A stretch of 64,000 bases of DNA from Fortiea sp. LEGE XX443 (GCF_015206815.1 NZ_JADEXZ010000027.1:1-64000); one strand, 5' to 3'; shown: positions 49,698-59,724, counted from the stretch's first letter. Notes: generated from the sequence alone by a model not told the origin. Translations and numbers: made by a program.

Positions 49698-49965
49698 TTT
49701 CATTTAAATTTCATTTTTACAAAAAATTACATCAATAAATGCACTGTTATTTCATATATCCATCTTTAAGCAGAGAAGAATTTCATTTAAATTTCATTTT
49801 TATAAAAAAGTGGCACTAACAAATGTGCTGTTATTTCATATATCCATCTTTAAGCAGAGAAGAATTTCATCTGAATTTCATTTTTATAAAAAAGTGGCAC
49901 TAACAAATGTGCTGTTATCTTTTATATCTATCTTTAAGCAGAGAAGAATTTCATCTGAATTTCAT
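49698..49965. promoter_or_regulatory. Four TTTCAT-N5-TTTCAT boxes on an 83-84 bp tandem repeat
   Basis: Boxes start at 49698, 49781, 49865 and 49949; each is tttcat, five bases (ttaaa or ctgaa), then tttcat. Hexamers 11 bp apart on one face of the helix fit an OmpR-family dimer. The 83-84 bp repeat also carries shared text between boxes (for example aaaaagtggcactaacaaat and atccatctttaagcagagaa). The motif matches the binding site I recall for Synechocystis CopR. The regulated gene may be the small plus-strand gene at 50359. Confidence 0.65.
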
Positions 49966-50358
49966 TTTCTGAAAAGAAGGTATTTATAAGGTAAACAGTA
50001 AAACGTTCCAAACCTTTGCATACCTTCACTTGTGACCAGCGATCGCCAAGAATATACTTAGTCAGAGGTAGAATTCTCTGCTTGAGGCTTTCCCGACAAA
50101 TGCTTCCAGGCGCTTTGCTTTTGTTGAAGCTTGCCTAATTGGCTGAGTTTCTGAACTAGCGGCAGTTCTATGAGGAGAAGCTGTAGACTAAGTAGGTGCG
50201 TGGCGAGTGCATGTTTCTTACCTCTGGCCTGACTAAGCTTACTGTCAGAAAGAGCAATTGTGCGTTTGGTGAGATTGATTCAGTACTTTGCAACGACATC
50301 AGGCAGCGTTTCAACTCTCCAAGGTGCAGTATTAAATGTTAAGTTATTTTACTATCAC

Positions 50359-50541
50359 ATGGCACGGAGTATTGAAATTACTTACGAAGAACGTGTGCGG
50401 CTGCTGAAAAGTCTGAAATCAGTCATTGCCTATAGCCGAGGCGGCAAGCTTACCATCCTTAATGGGGAGAAATTGGAAGCGATCGCCTCTGGCATAATAT
50501 TACCTGGAGAAATTGTCTCATCAGGAAGCAACCAGACATGA
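50359..50541 (+). CDS. Small conserved hypothetical protein
   Basis: 60 aa starting MARSIEITYEERVRLLKSLK. It is acidic-basic amphipathic with a Gly-Lys loop (SRGGKLTILNGEKLEAIASG). Upstream codons in the frame have no coding character. No family is recognised. It is 339 bp before hup. The boxes at 49698-49965 end about 390 bp upstream. Confidence 0.6.
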   Translation: MARSIEITYEERVRLLKSLKSVIAYSRGGKLTILNGEKLEAIASGIILPGEIVSSGSNQT

Positions 50542-50880
50542 ATCCAGATTTTTCTCTTGTCCAATAATTTAATTGTTTCTCTCGCAACAGGGGTTTTTAC
50601 TAAGTATTTTTTCCTACTTTAGGGGTGGTTTTGAGTGCAATACAACCCCAAAAAACACAAAAAATCCTGAAATCCATATAAATTAACGGTTTCATATATC
50701 CACTTCAGGCTTCTACACCTTAGAATGATTCATTGAAAAGTCGAGTCTACGGGATGTGTAGCCGTTTTGAGTAAAAATACTCCCTAGAAGCGATTTTTGT
50801 AATTCTGCAAACAGAGATTTCAGTAAAGATGCTACACGGTGCATCTCTAACAAATCTCAAGTAAATCTGAAGGAGTTTAT

Positions 50881-51165
50881 ATGAACAAAGGCGAATTGGT
50901 TGATGCAGTGGCAGAAAAGGCTAGTGTTACCAAAAAACAAGCAGATCAGGTTTTAACCGCTGCTTTGGAAACCATTATTGAAGCGGTTTCCTCTGGAGAT
51001 AAAGTCACACTAGTAGGGTTTGGTTCCTTTGAATCACGGGAACGCAAAGCCCGTGAAGGTCGTAATCCCAAAACCAATGAGAAAATGGAAATTCCGGCAA
51101 CTAAAGTGCCTGCTTTCTCCGCTGGTAAACTCTTTAGAGAAAGAGTCGCACCCCCAAAATCTTAG
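50881..51165 (+). CDS. hup: DNA-binding protein HU
   Basis: 94 aa, full length for HU. It starts MNKGELVDAVAEKASVTKKQ and has the DNA-binding arm with GFGSFESRERKAREGRNPKT. A strong Shine-Dalgarno (gaaggag) lies 7 nt upstream. It compacts DNA and is needed for heterocyst development in some Nostocales (established for hanA in Anabaena). The cobD-like gene follows closely. Confidence 0.95.
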   Translation: MNKGELVDAVAEKASVTKKQADQVLTAALETIIEAVSSGDKVTLVGFGSFESRERKAREGRNPKTNEKMEIPATKVPAFSAGKLFRERVAPPKS

Positions 51166-51191
51166 GTTTTGTTTACGGGATTTTTATTTTG

Positions 51192-52283
51192 ATGCAGCAA
51201 CCAGCACACGGGGGAAACTTAGCCTGGGCAGCAGCACTGGCTGGCTGTCCCCGTGATGCTATTCTTGATTTTTCTGCAAGCATCAGCCCTTTAGGGCCAC
51301 CGGATAGTGCGATCGCAGCGATTAAGTCTCAAATTAGTAGTCTGAGGCACTATCCAGAACCAGAATATAGTGAACTGAGACTAGCTCTCAGTCACTTCCA
51401 TCAATTACCACCAGAGTGGATTTTGCCTGGTAACGGTTCAGCAGAATTATTAACTTTGGTGGGTAGAGAATTAGCGGCGTTAGCTGCAACAATCTTGATC
51501 ACTCCAGCCTTTGGTGACTATTACCGCACCCTAGCGGCTGATAACGCTAAAGTTCTGGAGTTTCCCATTGATTTAAGTCATTTGTTAATAAACAATGACA
51601 GGAGTCTGAGTGAAGATAAACTTCCCTTAGAACTTCGAGGACAAAGCAACAATGACAAAGGACTACTGTTAAACAATCCCCACAATCCAACGGGAAAATT
51701 ATTTTCGCGGCAGGAAATTTTACCTCTGTTAGAAGAGTTTGCCTTGGTAGTGGTGGATGAAGCGTTTATGGATTTTTTGCCACCCGAAGAAGAACAAAGC
51801 CTAATTTCCGTGGTGCAGGAATATGAAAATTTAGTCGTGTTGCGATCGCTCACCAAATTTTACAGTCTACCAGGGCTAAGATTGGGATATGCGATCGCCC
51901 ACCCTGATTGCCTATTACGATGGCAGTCATGGCGCGATCCTTGGCCTGTCAACAATCTAGCTGCGGCTGCTGCAATTGCGGTAATTAGCGATCGCAATTT
52001 CCAACAGCAAACCTGGCAATGGCTACCACCTACACGAAACCAACTGTTTCAGGGTTTGGCCACCATTCCCGGATTGCAGCCTCACACTAGTGCGGCGAAC
52101 TTTTTACTTGTGGAATCACAACAATCAAGTTCGCAGTTACAGCAACAATTACTCCAACACCATCAGATTTTAATTCGAGATTGCCTGAGCTTTAAAGAAT
52201 TAGGCGATCGCTTCTTTCGAGTGGCAGTGCGTTCTGTGTCTGACAATCAGCGCTTACTAACAGCGCTTCGAGCATTACTCTAG
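51192..52283 (+). CDS. cobD: Threonine-phosphate decarboxylase / aminotransferase (CobD-like)
   Basis: 363 aa from the ATG at 51192. Fold type I PLP enzyme: HGGNLAWAAALAGC and DFSASISPLGPP are the CobD/HisC-type opening, with NNPHNPTGKLF in the middle, and the PLP-binding Lys in RSLTKFYSLPGLRLGYA. It would make (R)-1-amino-2-propanol O-phosphate for the cobalamin nucleotide loop. Cyanobacteria make pseudocobalamin, so the role may vary. It follows hup after 27 bp, perhaps co-transcribed. HisC is the main alternative, less likely given the opening residues. Confidence 0.85.
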   Translation: MQQPAHGGNLAWAAALAGCPRDAILDFSASISPLGPPDSAIAAIKSQISSLRHYPEPEYSELRLALSHFHQLPPEWILPGNGSAELLTLVGRELAALAATILITPAFGDYYRTLAADNAKVLEFPIDLSHLLINNDRSLSEDKLPLELRGQSNNDKGLLLNNPHNPTGKLFSRQEILPLLEEFALVVVDEAFMDFLPPEEEQSLISVVQEYENLVVLRSLTKFYSLPGLRLGYAIAHPDCLLRWQSWRDPWPVNNLAAAAAIAVISDRNFQQQTWQWLPPTRNQLFQGLATIPGLQPHTSAANFLLVESQQSSSQLQQQLLQHHQILIRDCLSFKELGDRFFRVAVRSVSDNQRLLTALRALL

Positions 52284-52335
52284 AATTCGTAATTCGTAAT
52301 TAAGAATACCAACGACGAATTATGTTGATCTTTTT

Positions 52336-52365
52336 TGTAGAGACGAGACGATTAGCGTCTCTACA
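52336..52365. terminator. Hairpin after cobD
   Basis: tgtagagacg (52336-52345) pairs with cgtctctaca (52356-52365) with a 10-nt loop, preceded by a T-rich tract. It belongs to the same dispersed stem family as the hairpin at 23694-23724. Confidence 0.5.
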
Positions 52366-52395
52366 ATTAACTAATGACCATTGACAAATGACTAA

Positions 52396-53892
52396 ATGAG
52401 TATTGATTATGATGTCGTGATTATTGGCGGCAGTCTTGCCGGACGCTATGCTGCTTTGGCTGCAACCAAACTGCAAGCCAAAGTTGCTTTAGTAGAACCA
52501 CAAATAAATTACGGATTTATTTATCACCACACTTTCTGCGAAATTGCTAACCGCCTACAGTCTCTCAATGATGCAGCAGGCTTTGGTATACATACCAACC
52601 ATGCCGACATTGCAGAAAAATGCCACATATCCGTTGCATGGCAAGAGGCAATGCTATACGCAGACGGAGTTGCTGCCAATATCCGCGAACTGAATTCTCT
52701 AGCTACACTAGCAGCGCTGGGAGTTGATGTAATTTTTGGTCAGGGTGAATTTCAATCTTCACCTCATTTGGCATTTGCCATTTATGACAATGATAAAAAA
52801 TCATCATACTCTGCACAACATCAAATCCTCCGCTTGCTACGCGGACGTACTTACTTACTAGCTAGTGGTTCCCGTCCAGCCATTCCCAACATTGAAGGTT
52901 TACAAGCCACTGGTTACATTACCTTAGCTAACATTTGGCAGTCGCTCAAAAAACCAACACTACTCCAAAACTGGGTAATTATTGGCGGTGTGCCTCAAAG
53001 TATTGAAATAGCTCAAACTTTAGCCCGTTTGGGTTGCAATGTCACCCTAGTAATTAAATATCCTTATATTCTGCAAAATATCGATCCTGAAATTGCTCAA
53101 CTACTCCAGGCACAATTAGAAGTTGATGGTGTGCGCGTTCTGACTCAAACACTAGTCACTCAAGTCAGACAAATTGAAGATAAAAAATGGATTCAAGCCG
53201 GAGACAAAGCAATTGAAACTGATGAAATTTTAGTAGCAACAAGACAAAAACCAAATTTCGAGTCTTTAAATTTAGCAGCAGCAGGTGTGAAATCGTACTG
53301 CGATCGCTTAATAGTCAACGATAAACTGCAAACTACCAACAAACGCATTTATGCTTGTGGCGATGTGATTGGTGGTTACGATTTCCCTAACGTTGCTAAT
53401 TATGAAGCGAGAATTGCTCTCAATAATGCCCTCTTCTTCCCCAGATTGCACGTCAATTATCAACATATTTCTTGGGGAATATTTACTTGCCCAATGTTAG
53501 CGCAAGTTGGTTTAACAGAAACACAGGCAAAACGGCAATTTCGCAATCATGAATTTTTAGTTTTACGACAATATTTTAAATCTTTAACAGCAGCACAAAT
53601 TCAAAGCGAAACTACAGGTATTTGTAAATTAATTGTGCTACGCAATGGCGAAATTTTAGGAGCCACTATCTTAGGTGTAGCAGCAGCAGAATTAATTAAT
53701 ATAATTGCATTAGCTATAGCCCAAAAAATTAAAGTCAAACATTTAGCTAACTTAGCTCCTGTCCATCCCAATTTCTCAGAAATTTTGACCCAAACTGCAC
53801 AAGAATGGCATCAACAAAAATTAAATAACAATCCAGCTTTACAAGACAGATTAGAAAGCTTCTTCCATTTTCGGCGAAATTGGAATTTATAA
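52396..53892 (+). CDS. FAD-dependent pyridine nucleotide-disulfide oxidoreductase-like protein lacking the redox cysteines
   Basis: 498 aa. The FAD-binding GGSLAGRYAALAAT replaces GxGxxG at the N-terminus, NAD(P)-binding IIGGVPQSIEIAQTLARLG follows, then the second FAD motif VYACGD (here IYACGDVIGG). The C-terminal dimerisation domain (APVHPNFSEI) is present with the HPN/HPT-like His. The CxxxxC redox pair near residue 45 is replaced (GFIYHHTFCEIANRL), so it cannot be a mercuric or lipoamide-type reductase. It may be an NAD(P)H oxidase or a regulator. Confidence 0.82.
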   Translation: MSIDYDVVIIGGSLAGRYAALAATKLQAKVALVEPQINYGFIYHHTFCEIANRLQSLNDAAGFGIHTNHADIAEKCHISVAWQEAMLYADGVAANIRELNSLATLAALGVDVIFGQGEFQSSPHLAFAIYDNDKKSSYSAQHQILRLLRGRTYLLASGSRPAIPNIEGLQATGYITLANIWQSLKKPTLLQNWVIIGGVPQSIEIAQTLARLGCNVTLVIKYPYILQNIDPEIAQLLQAQLEVDGVRVLTQTLVTQVRQIEDKKWIQAGDKAIETDEILVATRQKPNFESLNLAAAGVKSYCDRLIVNDKLQTTNKRIYACGDVIGGYDFPNVANYEARIALNNALFFPRLHVNYQHISWGIFTCPMLAQVGLTETQAKRQFRNHEFLVLRQYFKSLTAAQIQSETTGICKLIVLRNGEILGATILGVAAAELINIIALAIAQKIKVKHLANLAPVHPNFSEILTQTAQEWHQQKLNNNPALQDRLESFFHFRRNWNL

Positions 53893-53901
53893 ATCCTGCT
53901 T

Positions 53902-55227
53902 TTATTCCTGAGGAAAACTCATAACCAGCTTGCGGATGACGGTTTTCCAAATTAGTCCAACTATAATTAGTGCCACACCAACTAACCAAATTTGCCGTTC
54001 CACCCAAAACGCCAGAAAAAAGCAAGCCGATAAACCTACCCATGCGATCCATTTAGGATAAAGTCGTTGTTCTTCTGGAATTTGTAATGCGGATAAATCT
54101 GTAATGCCGTAGTAAATTAATACAGAAAAAGCACTAAATGACCAAGTTGTTCTGACATCACCAATCAAAACTAGACAAGCTATCACTGTACCCATAATTA
54201 ATACAGCAATATAAGGTGTAGTTCTCGACGCATTCAAACGAGCGACAAAACTTGGCATATCTTGACGGCGACCCATTGCCAACAATACGCGAGATAAGCC
54301 TAAAATCAGGTTGAGCAATACTCCTAATGTTGCTGTGACTGCACCAATTGCCATAATCCAACTACTACCCAGAATATTGAAAGTGCGTGCAGCAACTTCT
54401 AGAGGTGCAACTTGTTTACTGGTAACTGCGCCTAGAGTAGGAGCGCCTACTGCACCAATACCCACAACTACCACACCAATATATAGCAGCATCGTAATTC
54501 CCAGGGTGATGATCATGGCTCTGGGGATGGTGCGTTCTGGTTCTCTAACTTCTTCGCCCATAGTAGCAATCCGGCCATAACCAGTGTAGGCGACAAACAT
54601 CAGTGCTGTTGCTTGTAAAACTGCGGCTATGGGGTTTTTTGTGTTATCGGCAATGGGTTGAAAAAAAGGTGTGAAATTATCTAAACCTGCGGATAAAACT
54701 ACAGGTAAACCAGCAATTATAAAAAATAGCAAAGAAAACAGCGTGATAGAGACGATCGCTATATTGATGACATTTGACCGCTTAATTCCTGTCAGCACAA
54801 CTAATGTCAGCAGAACTACCGCCACTAAAGCCGTGGGAACTAAGTAATTACTAGCAGGTATCCCCAAAAGATTGAGTAAATAGCCAGCACAGCCTAAAGC
54901 AGCCGTAGCAGCCGAAGCCGATTTAGCAACGAGAAACATCCAGCCAGCCGTGAACCCTAGCCAAGGGTTGAGGTATCGGTAGCCATACTCATATGTCCCA
55001 CCACTAACAGGATGACTAGCAGCGAGTTGAGCGCTATTCAATCCGTTGCAGATAGCCACCAAAGCAGCGATCGCTACAGAAATAATCACAGCCGGCCCAG
55101 CAACCCCCGATGCAATACCCACACTCACAAAAACGCCGACACCGACAATAGAACCTAAACCCAAGGCGATCGCACCCAACACTCCCAATTGCCGCTGGAG
55201 TGATTGTGTAGGTTTTTGCTGTTGCAT
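53902..55227 (-). CDS. APC-family amino acid permease
   Basis: 441 aa with about 12 transmembrane segments. The opening IALGLGSIVGVGVFVSVG is the TM1 unwound motif of the APC superfamily, followed by TYEYGYRYLNPWLGF in TM3 and the GYGRIATMGEEVREPERT loop. It takes up or exchanges amino acids. Substrate unknown. It is convergent with the flavoprotein gene, 9 bp apart. Confidence 0.88.
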   Translation of the reverse strand: MQQQKPTQSLQRQLGVLGAIALGLGSIVGVGVFVSVGIASGVAGPAVIISVAIAALVAICNGLNSAQLAASHPVSGGTYEYGYRYLNPWLGFTAGWMFLVAKSASAATAALGCAGYLLNLLGIPASNYLVPTALVAVVLLTLVVLTGIKRSNVINIAIVSITLFSLLFFIIAGLPVVLSAGLDNFTPFFQPIADNTKNPIAAVLQATALMFVAYTGYGRIATMGEEVREPERTIPRAMIITLGITMLLYIGVVVVGIGAVGAPTLGAVTSKQVAPLEVAARTFNILGSSWIMAIGAVTATLGVLLNLILGLSRVLLAMGRRQDMPSFVARLNASRTTPYIAVLIMGTVIACLVLIGDVRTTWSFSAFSVLIYYGITDLSALQIPEEQRLYPKWIAWVGLSACFFLAFWVERQIWLVGVALIIVGLIWKTVIRKLVMSFPQE

Positions 55228-55691
55228 ATTCCTTACATCTGATTCTTTAGCTAGTTACCCATAAGATACAGCACTTTTTACCATTCATCGTAATACCAAT
55301 TCGTAATTCGTAATTAAGAAACTCTGATTTGGTCTGGGTTGTGGGGTTTGAATGTGTTGCCTAATTTTAGAGAATTGGTATGAGTTATATAGTCGCTTTG
55401 TCACTATCGATAGACCAACTCTCTTAATCTCTAACTCTGCGCTCTCTGCGCCTCTGCGGTTAGTAAAAAAATATTGTTGCAAAAAATGCAACAGCAACAG
55501 CAATATTCCCGGAAATTAGTAAGATAACAATAAAAGTTCCGCAATATCTCTGTTGACAAATAAATAATCACCTTTATTTATCCGTTATAGCCACAGGTTA
55601 ATACATTGGTTGTTCAGATCCCCGACTTGAAGAAGTCCAGGATCTCGTAGCCCATCATAAGTATCAGGCAGTGCTTTAAGCTAACCAAATC
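55228..55691. other. Intergenic region with degenerate repeats
   Basis: About 460 bp containing the common cyanobacterial repeat of the ctctgcgcctctgcggt type (about 55437-55465). An ORF across it on the minus strand looks like repeat-derived noise. Promoter of the TPR-CHAT gene should lie here. Confidence 0.4.
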
Positions 55692-58079
55692 ATGAAAAAT
55701 CCTCTTCCCCACTCCCTTTTTTTGCCATTATTGCTGAGTTCGCTGCTGCTATCTGATACAGTCAGCGCAACATCAAAAACTCAAGGGTTAAAGATAGCAC
55801 AACAACCAACCCAAGCAGACGCAACCCGCGCCGCAGCACAACAAGCATTTAATGAAGGATTAGAGTTATATCAGCAAGGTACAGCCGAAAGCTTACGACA
55901 AGCACTTGCCAAATTTCAAATTGCTTTACCCCTGTGGCAGAAACTAGGTGATAAATCTAACGAAGCTTTGACTCTATTAGGAACTGGTACAGTCTACAAC
56001 GCATTAGGAGAAAAGCAGCAAGCTCTGTCATCTTACAACCAAGCTCTGCCTCTATATCGTGCGGTGGGCGATCGCTCCGGGGAAGCTACCACTCTCAATA
56101 ATATTGGTACAGTCTACGACGCTTTAGGAGAAAAGGAGAAAGCACTGTCATTTTACAACCAAGCTCTGCCCCTCAGACGTGCAGTGGGCGATCGCTCCGG
56201 GGAAGCTACCACTCTCAATAACATTGGTAAAGTCTAAGACGCTTTAGGAGAAAAGGAGAAAGCACTGTCATTTTACAACCAAGCTCTGCCCCTCAGACGT
56301 GCAGTGGGCGATCGCTCCGGGGAAGCAAACACACTCTACAACGTCGCTTACGTAGAACGAGACAAAGGCAACTTGCAAGCCGCACTCACCCAAATCGAAG
56401 CAGCTGTCAAAATCATCGAAGAATTACGCACCAAAATTGACGACCAAGAATTGCGTACTTCCTACTTCGCCACCGTACAAGACTATTATCAGTTTTACAT
56501 CGACTTGCTAATGCAGTTGCACAAAAAAGAACCATCTAAAGGTTACGCCGCACAAGCATTACATATCAGCGAACGCTCCCGTGCTAGGAGTTTGATAGAA
56601 CTATTAACTGAAGCCAACATTGATATTCGCAAAAATATTACACCCGATTTAGCAGCCGCAGAACAACGTCTGCAACTGTTACGGGAAGCCAAAGAAAAAC
56701 AACTATCACAACTTGCCAGTCAACAGCAACCATCAACAGAAATCATCGCTGCTACCAAAAAAGAAATCGAAGACATACTCAACCAACAGCGAGAACTCAC
56801 AAATAAAATTCGGGCGACTAACCCAGAGTATGCGGCGTTGAAATATCCCCAACCCCTCACCTTGCCGCAAATTCAGCAACAACTTGATAAAGACACACTG
56901 CTATTGCAATACTCCGTAGGTGAAGAACGCAGTTATCTCTGGGCTGTTACACCCAATTCTCTCCACAGTTACGAACTACCAGGACGCGACAAGATAGGCC
57001 AAGCCGTAGAAAAATATCAAAAACCGTTACTCATCTGCCAAAAACCAAACGTTAACTGTCAAGAACGTTCTCCTGCCCAAAAAGCCGAATTTTTCCAAGC
57101 TGCAACCCAACTAAGTCAAATCATTCTCGCACCCGTGGCTGATAAGTTAGGTGACAAACGCTTAGTCATTGTTGCTGATGGCGCATTGCAAGATATCCCC
57201 TTCGCCGCCTTAGTTGCACCAAACACTCCCGCCACGAATCAAAAAGATTACCAGCCTCTCATTCTACAGCATGAAATTGTCAATTTGCCCTCGATGACGG
57301 CGATCGCTACCCATAGGCAAAAACTTCGTCAACGTCAACCCGCGCCCAAAACCCTAGCCATTCTTGCTAACCCCGTCTTCAAACCCAATGATACAAGGGT
57401 GACAGGCAAACCAGAAGGCGTTACACCAAACTTAGACACACGCGATCAATTGGAACAGTCTGCCTTAAAACGAGCAGCACGAAGTCTCAACCGCAGCGAG
57501 TGGGATGCGCTTCCTGGTACGCAGAAAGAAGCTGAGGCGATTTTGCCGCTAGTACCACCTGCAAGTAGCTTGTCTGCCTTTAATTTTGATGCTAACTATG
57601 ACTGGGTAACAAATAAACAACTGTCACAATATCGCTACGTTCATTTTGCTACTCATGGCTTTGCTGATCCGACAAACCCAGAATTATCGGGAATTGTGCT
57701 GTCTTTGGTAAACAAGCAAGGTCAATCTACTCGTGGTTATCTGCGGCTTGGTGATATTTTCAACCTTGATTTACCTGCGGAATTGGTGGTGTTGAGTGCC
57801 TGTGAAACTGGTTTAGGTAAGGATGTCAAAGGTGAGGGATTAGTAGGATTGACACGGGGTTTAATGTATGCGGGTTCGGCTAGTGTGGCGTTGTCGTTAT
57901 GGCAGGTGAATGATGCAGCAACACCTGAACTGATGAAGGAATTTTACAAGCAAATATTGGAGGGGAAGAAGTCGCCAAATGCGGCTTTACGTGCGGCGCA
58001 AATAGCGATGTTACAAAACAAAGATTGGCGTTATCCCTATTATTGGGCGGCGTTTACGATTCAGGGTGAGTGGCAGTGA
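55692..58079 (+). pseudogene. TPR-CHAT protease gene with one in-frame stop codon
   Basis: One reading frame of 795 codons spans the region, broken only by a TAA at 56235-56237. The matching position in the preceding repeat is TAC (Tyr). A signal-peptide-like N-terminus (LFLPLLLSSLLLSDTVSA) is followed by three or more TPR units of 120 bp that are nearly identical at DNA level. A helical section follows, then the CHAT (caspase-like HetF-associated) domain: His in HFATHGFADP and Cys in VVLSACETGLGKD, with the dyad intact. Without read-through, only a 181-aa TPR piece and a fragment from 56304 (591 aa, its own start) could be made. It could be a sequencing error or a recent mutation. Confidence 0.75.
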
Positions 58080-58199
58080 GGAGGGTTAAACGCAGAGAAA
58101 CGCGGAGGTTGGCGCAAAGTAACGCAAAGTAGAAGATTTTTTAAGCTGATTCTCATTGAGAAATGGTATTAGTGTTCACAAATAAAGGAGTTTTATTTC

Positions 58200-59129
58200 A
58201 TGAATAACAAATCTATCCTATTTATCTCTGGTTTTGTTGGTGTTATGAGTTTGGGGATTTGGGTATCTGTGGAAGCACAGACGCAAAAACAACCTGAGCC
58301 AACGGCAGCCCCCGCACTGAAGGAAGCGAGTCAATTACAATTACAAAATAATGGCAAACCATTTAAGCCAGAAGAATTGGAGCAATCAAATAAACCTATT
58401 AAAAAAGGGACACGGGGGACGATAGGCCGAGATGACCGTCTGCCGATGTTAAGTAGTAACTATCCGTGGTCAACGGTTGGTCGCATTGTTGGTGAACAAT
58501 CAAATTCCCAAACTTACACTTGTACGGGAACTTTGATTGATGAGGATATTGTTTTAACTAATGCTCACTGTGTAATTGACCCAAAAACTGGTAAAGTTGC
58601 AAGCCGAGTTGTTTTTCTGCCAAATGTGGTTGATGGTAAATATAAAGATAGAGCTAATGCTGTGCAGTATCTCGCTGGCACTAATTTTAAAGATAAAAAT
58701 GCTGCGGCTAAGGATTGGGCAGTTGTGAAAATAGATAAACCTCTTGGTCGTAAATATGGTTATCTGGGCTGGAAGTCTCTGCCTTCTTCTACTTTAATTC
58801 GCAATGAGAAAAGATTCTTTTTCGTGGGTTATTCTGGTGATTATCCCCAAGCAGATACAGAAAAATTTTGGGGTTTAACAGCAGGTCAGGGATGGACAGC
58901 AGGTTTTCAAGCTGGTTGCAGTATTGTTGACGATCGCTCAAATATCTTATTACATGATTGCGACACTGCGGGTGGTTCCTCTGGTGGCCCGATTGTCGCT
59001 TCTATTGAAGGTGAGCCTTATATTGTGGCTTTAAATAATGCAGAAATTTTAGATGAAAAAACTGGACAAGGCGTGATTAACTTGGCCGTGAAGATATCTT
59101 TTTTGGATCGGTTGTTTGGCAAAAAATAA
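58200..59129 (+). CDS. Secreted trypsin-like serine protease
   Basis: 309 aa. A signal peptide (SILFISGFVGVMSLGIWVSVEA) and a charged propeptide (to about 85) precede a chymotrypsin-fold domain. Triad residues are His in LTNAHCVID, Asp in DWAVVKIDKP (KDWAVVK) and Ser in TAGGSSGGPIV. It resembles V8/glutamyl endopeptidase-type bacterial proteases. It is 120 bp downstream of the CHAT gene on the same strand, so the two may be expressed together. Confidence 0.88.
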   Translation: MNNKSILFISGFVGVMSLGIWVSVEAQTQKQPEPTAAPALKEASQLQLQNNGKPFKPEELEQSNKPIKKGTRGTIGRDDRLPMLSSNYPWSTVGRIVGEQSNSQTYTCTGTLIDEDIVLTNAHCVIDPKTGKVASRVVFLPNVVDGKYKDRANAVQYLAGTNFKDKNAAAKDWAVVKIDKPLGRKYGYLGWKSLPSSTLIRNEKRFFFVGYSGDYPQADTEKFWGLTAGQGWTAGFQAGCSIVDDRSNILLHDCDTAGGSSGGPIVASIEGEPYIVALNNAEILDEKTGQGVINLAVKISFLDRLFGKK

Positions 59130-59245
59130 GTTATCAGGTTGCTTGAGACATAACAGACGGATAACATCTTCATCTGATAGTTGGGTGTGTCATAAGTTTT
59201 TAGATGATGCACCTCACACTTCGTTAATGCTTAGTTGAGAAAAGC

Positions 59246-59509
59246 CTATTTAACTATAAATATCTTGGCGATTCCAACTTTGTGAATTGTAATTATCTGC
59301 ATTTCTGTCTCAAATGAGTAAAGAATTCGATAGTCACCCACTCTGAGTTTGAAAAAACCACTGAGATCAGCACTAAGAGTTTGAGGACTTACATCATCGA
59401 AATTTTTAGATAACCAATGAATTTTACGCAAAATTCGTTGTTGAATAGTTGAGGTGAGTGCTTCTAAATTCGTTGTTGCTTCCTTTATAAACTCAACAGA
59501 GTAACTCAT
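59246..59509 (-). CDS. RelE/ParE-type toxin
   Basis: 87 aa. MSYSVEFIKEATTNLEALTS, then LRKIHWLSKNFDD, LSGFFKLRVGDYRILYSFE is the RelE/ParE signature with the Arg of RVGDYRI. Toxins of this kind cut mRNA on the ribosome or inhibit gyrase. It overlaps the antitoxin gene by 4 nt and is translated after it, the usual arrangement for this family. Confidence 0.85.
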   Translation of the reverse strand: MSYSVEFIKEATTNLEALTSTIQQRILRKIHWLSKNFDDVSPQTLSADLSGFFKLRVGDYRILYSFETEMQIITIHKVGIAKIFIVK

Positions 59510-59724
59510 TCCCAGTTCAAGCCCAATTTTTTAGCAACTTCCTCAGCTGTGATTCCTTGTTCTCCTGCTTGGGTGCGCTGTAGGGACTGAAGCAGTTGCT
59601 GCTTGACTTCTGGTTTTACTTGTTTACCTTCATCTGGGTCAATTAGTAGAGATTGGAGTGTTTCAGCAACAGTCTCCTGAATTATGAGCTTGAGTTCTTC
59701 TACAGTCAAATCTTTGACTTGCAT
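59506..59724 (-). CDS. Antitoxin of the RelE-type toxin
   Basis: 72 aa, helical N-terminus MQVKDLTVEELKLIIQETVAET, and a C-terminal toxin-binding tail (ITAEEVAKKLGLNWE). Probably in the Phd/RelB-like class of cyanobacterial antitoxins. Gene order antitoxin-toxin with ATGA overlap supports the pair. Confidence 0.75.
   Translation of the reverse strand: MQVKDLTVEELKLIIQETVAETLQSLLIDPDEGKQVKPEVKQQLLQSLQRTQAGEQGITAEEVAKKLGLNWE

Noticed and set aside
49698-49965. Possible CRISPR array
   Set aside because: Spacers are not unique: the whole 83-84 bp unit repeats.
48804-50358. tRNA or known riboswitch in the gene desert
   Set aside because: No cloverleaf or T-arm like sequence and no recognised aptamer could be found.
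55285-55503. 72-aa ORF on the minus strand
   Set aside because: It covers the ctctgcgcctctgcg repeat and has no protein-like features.
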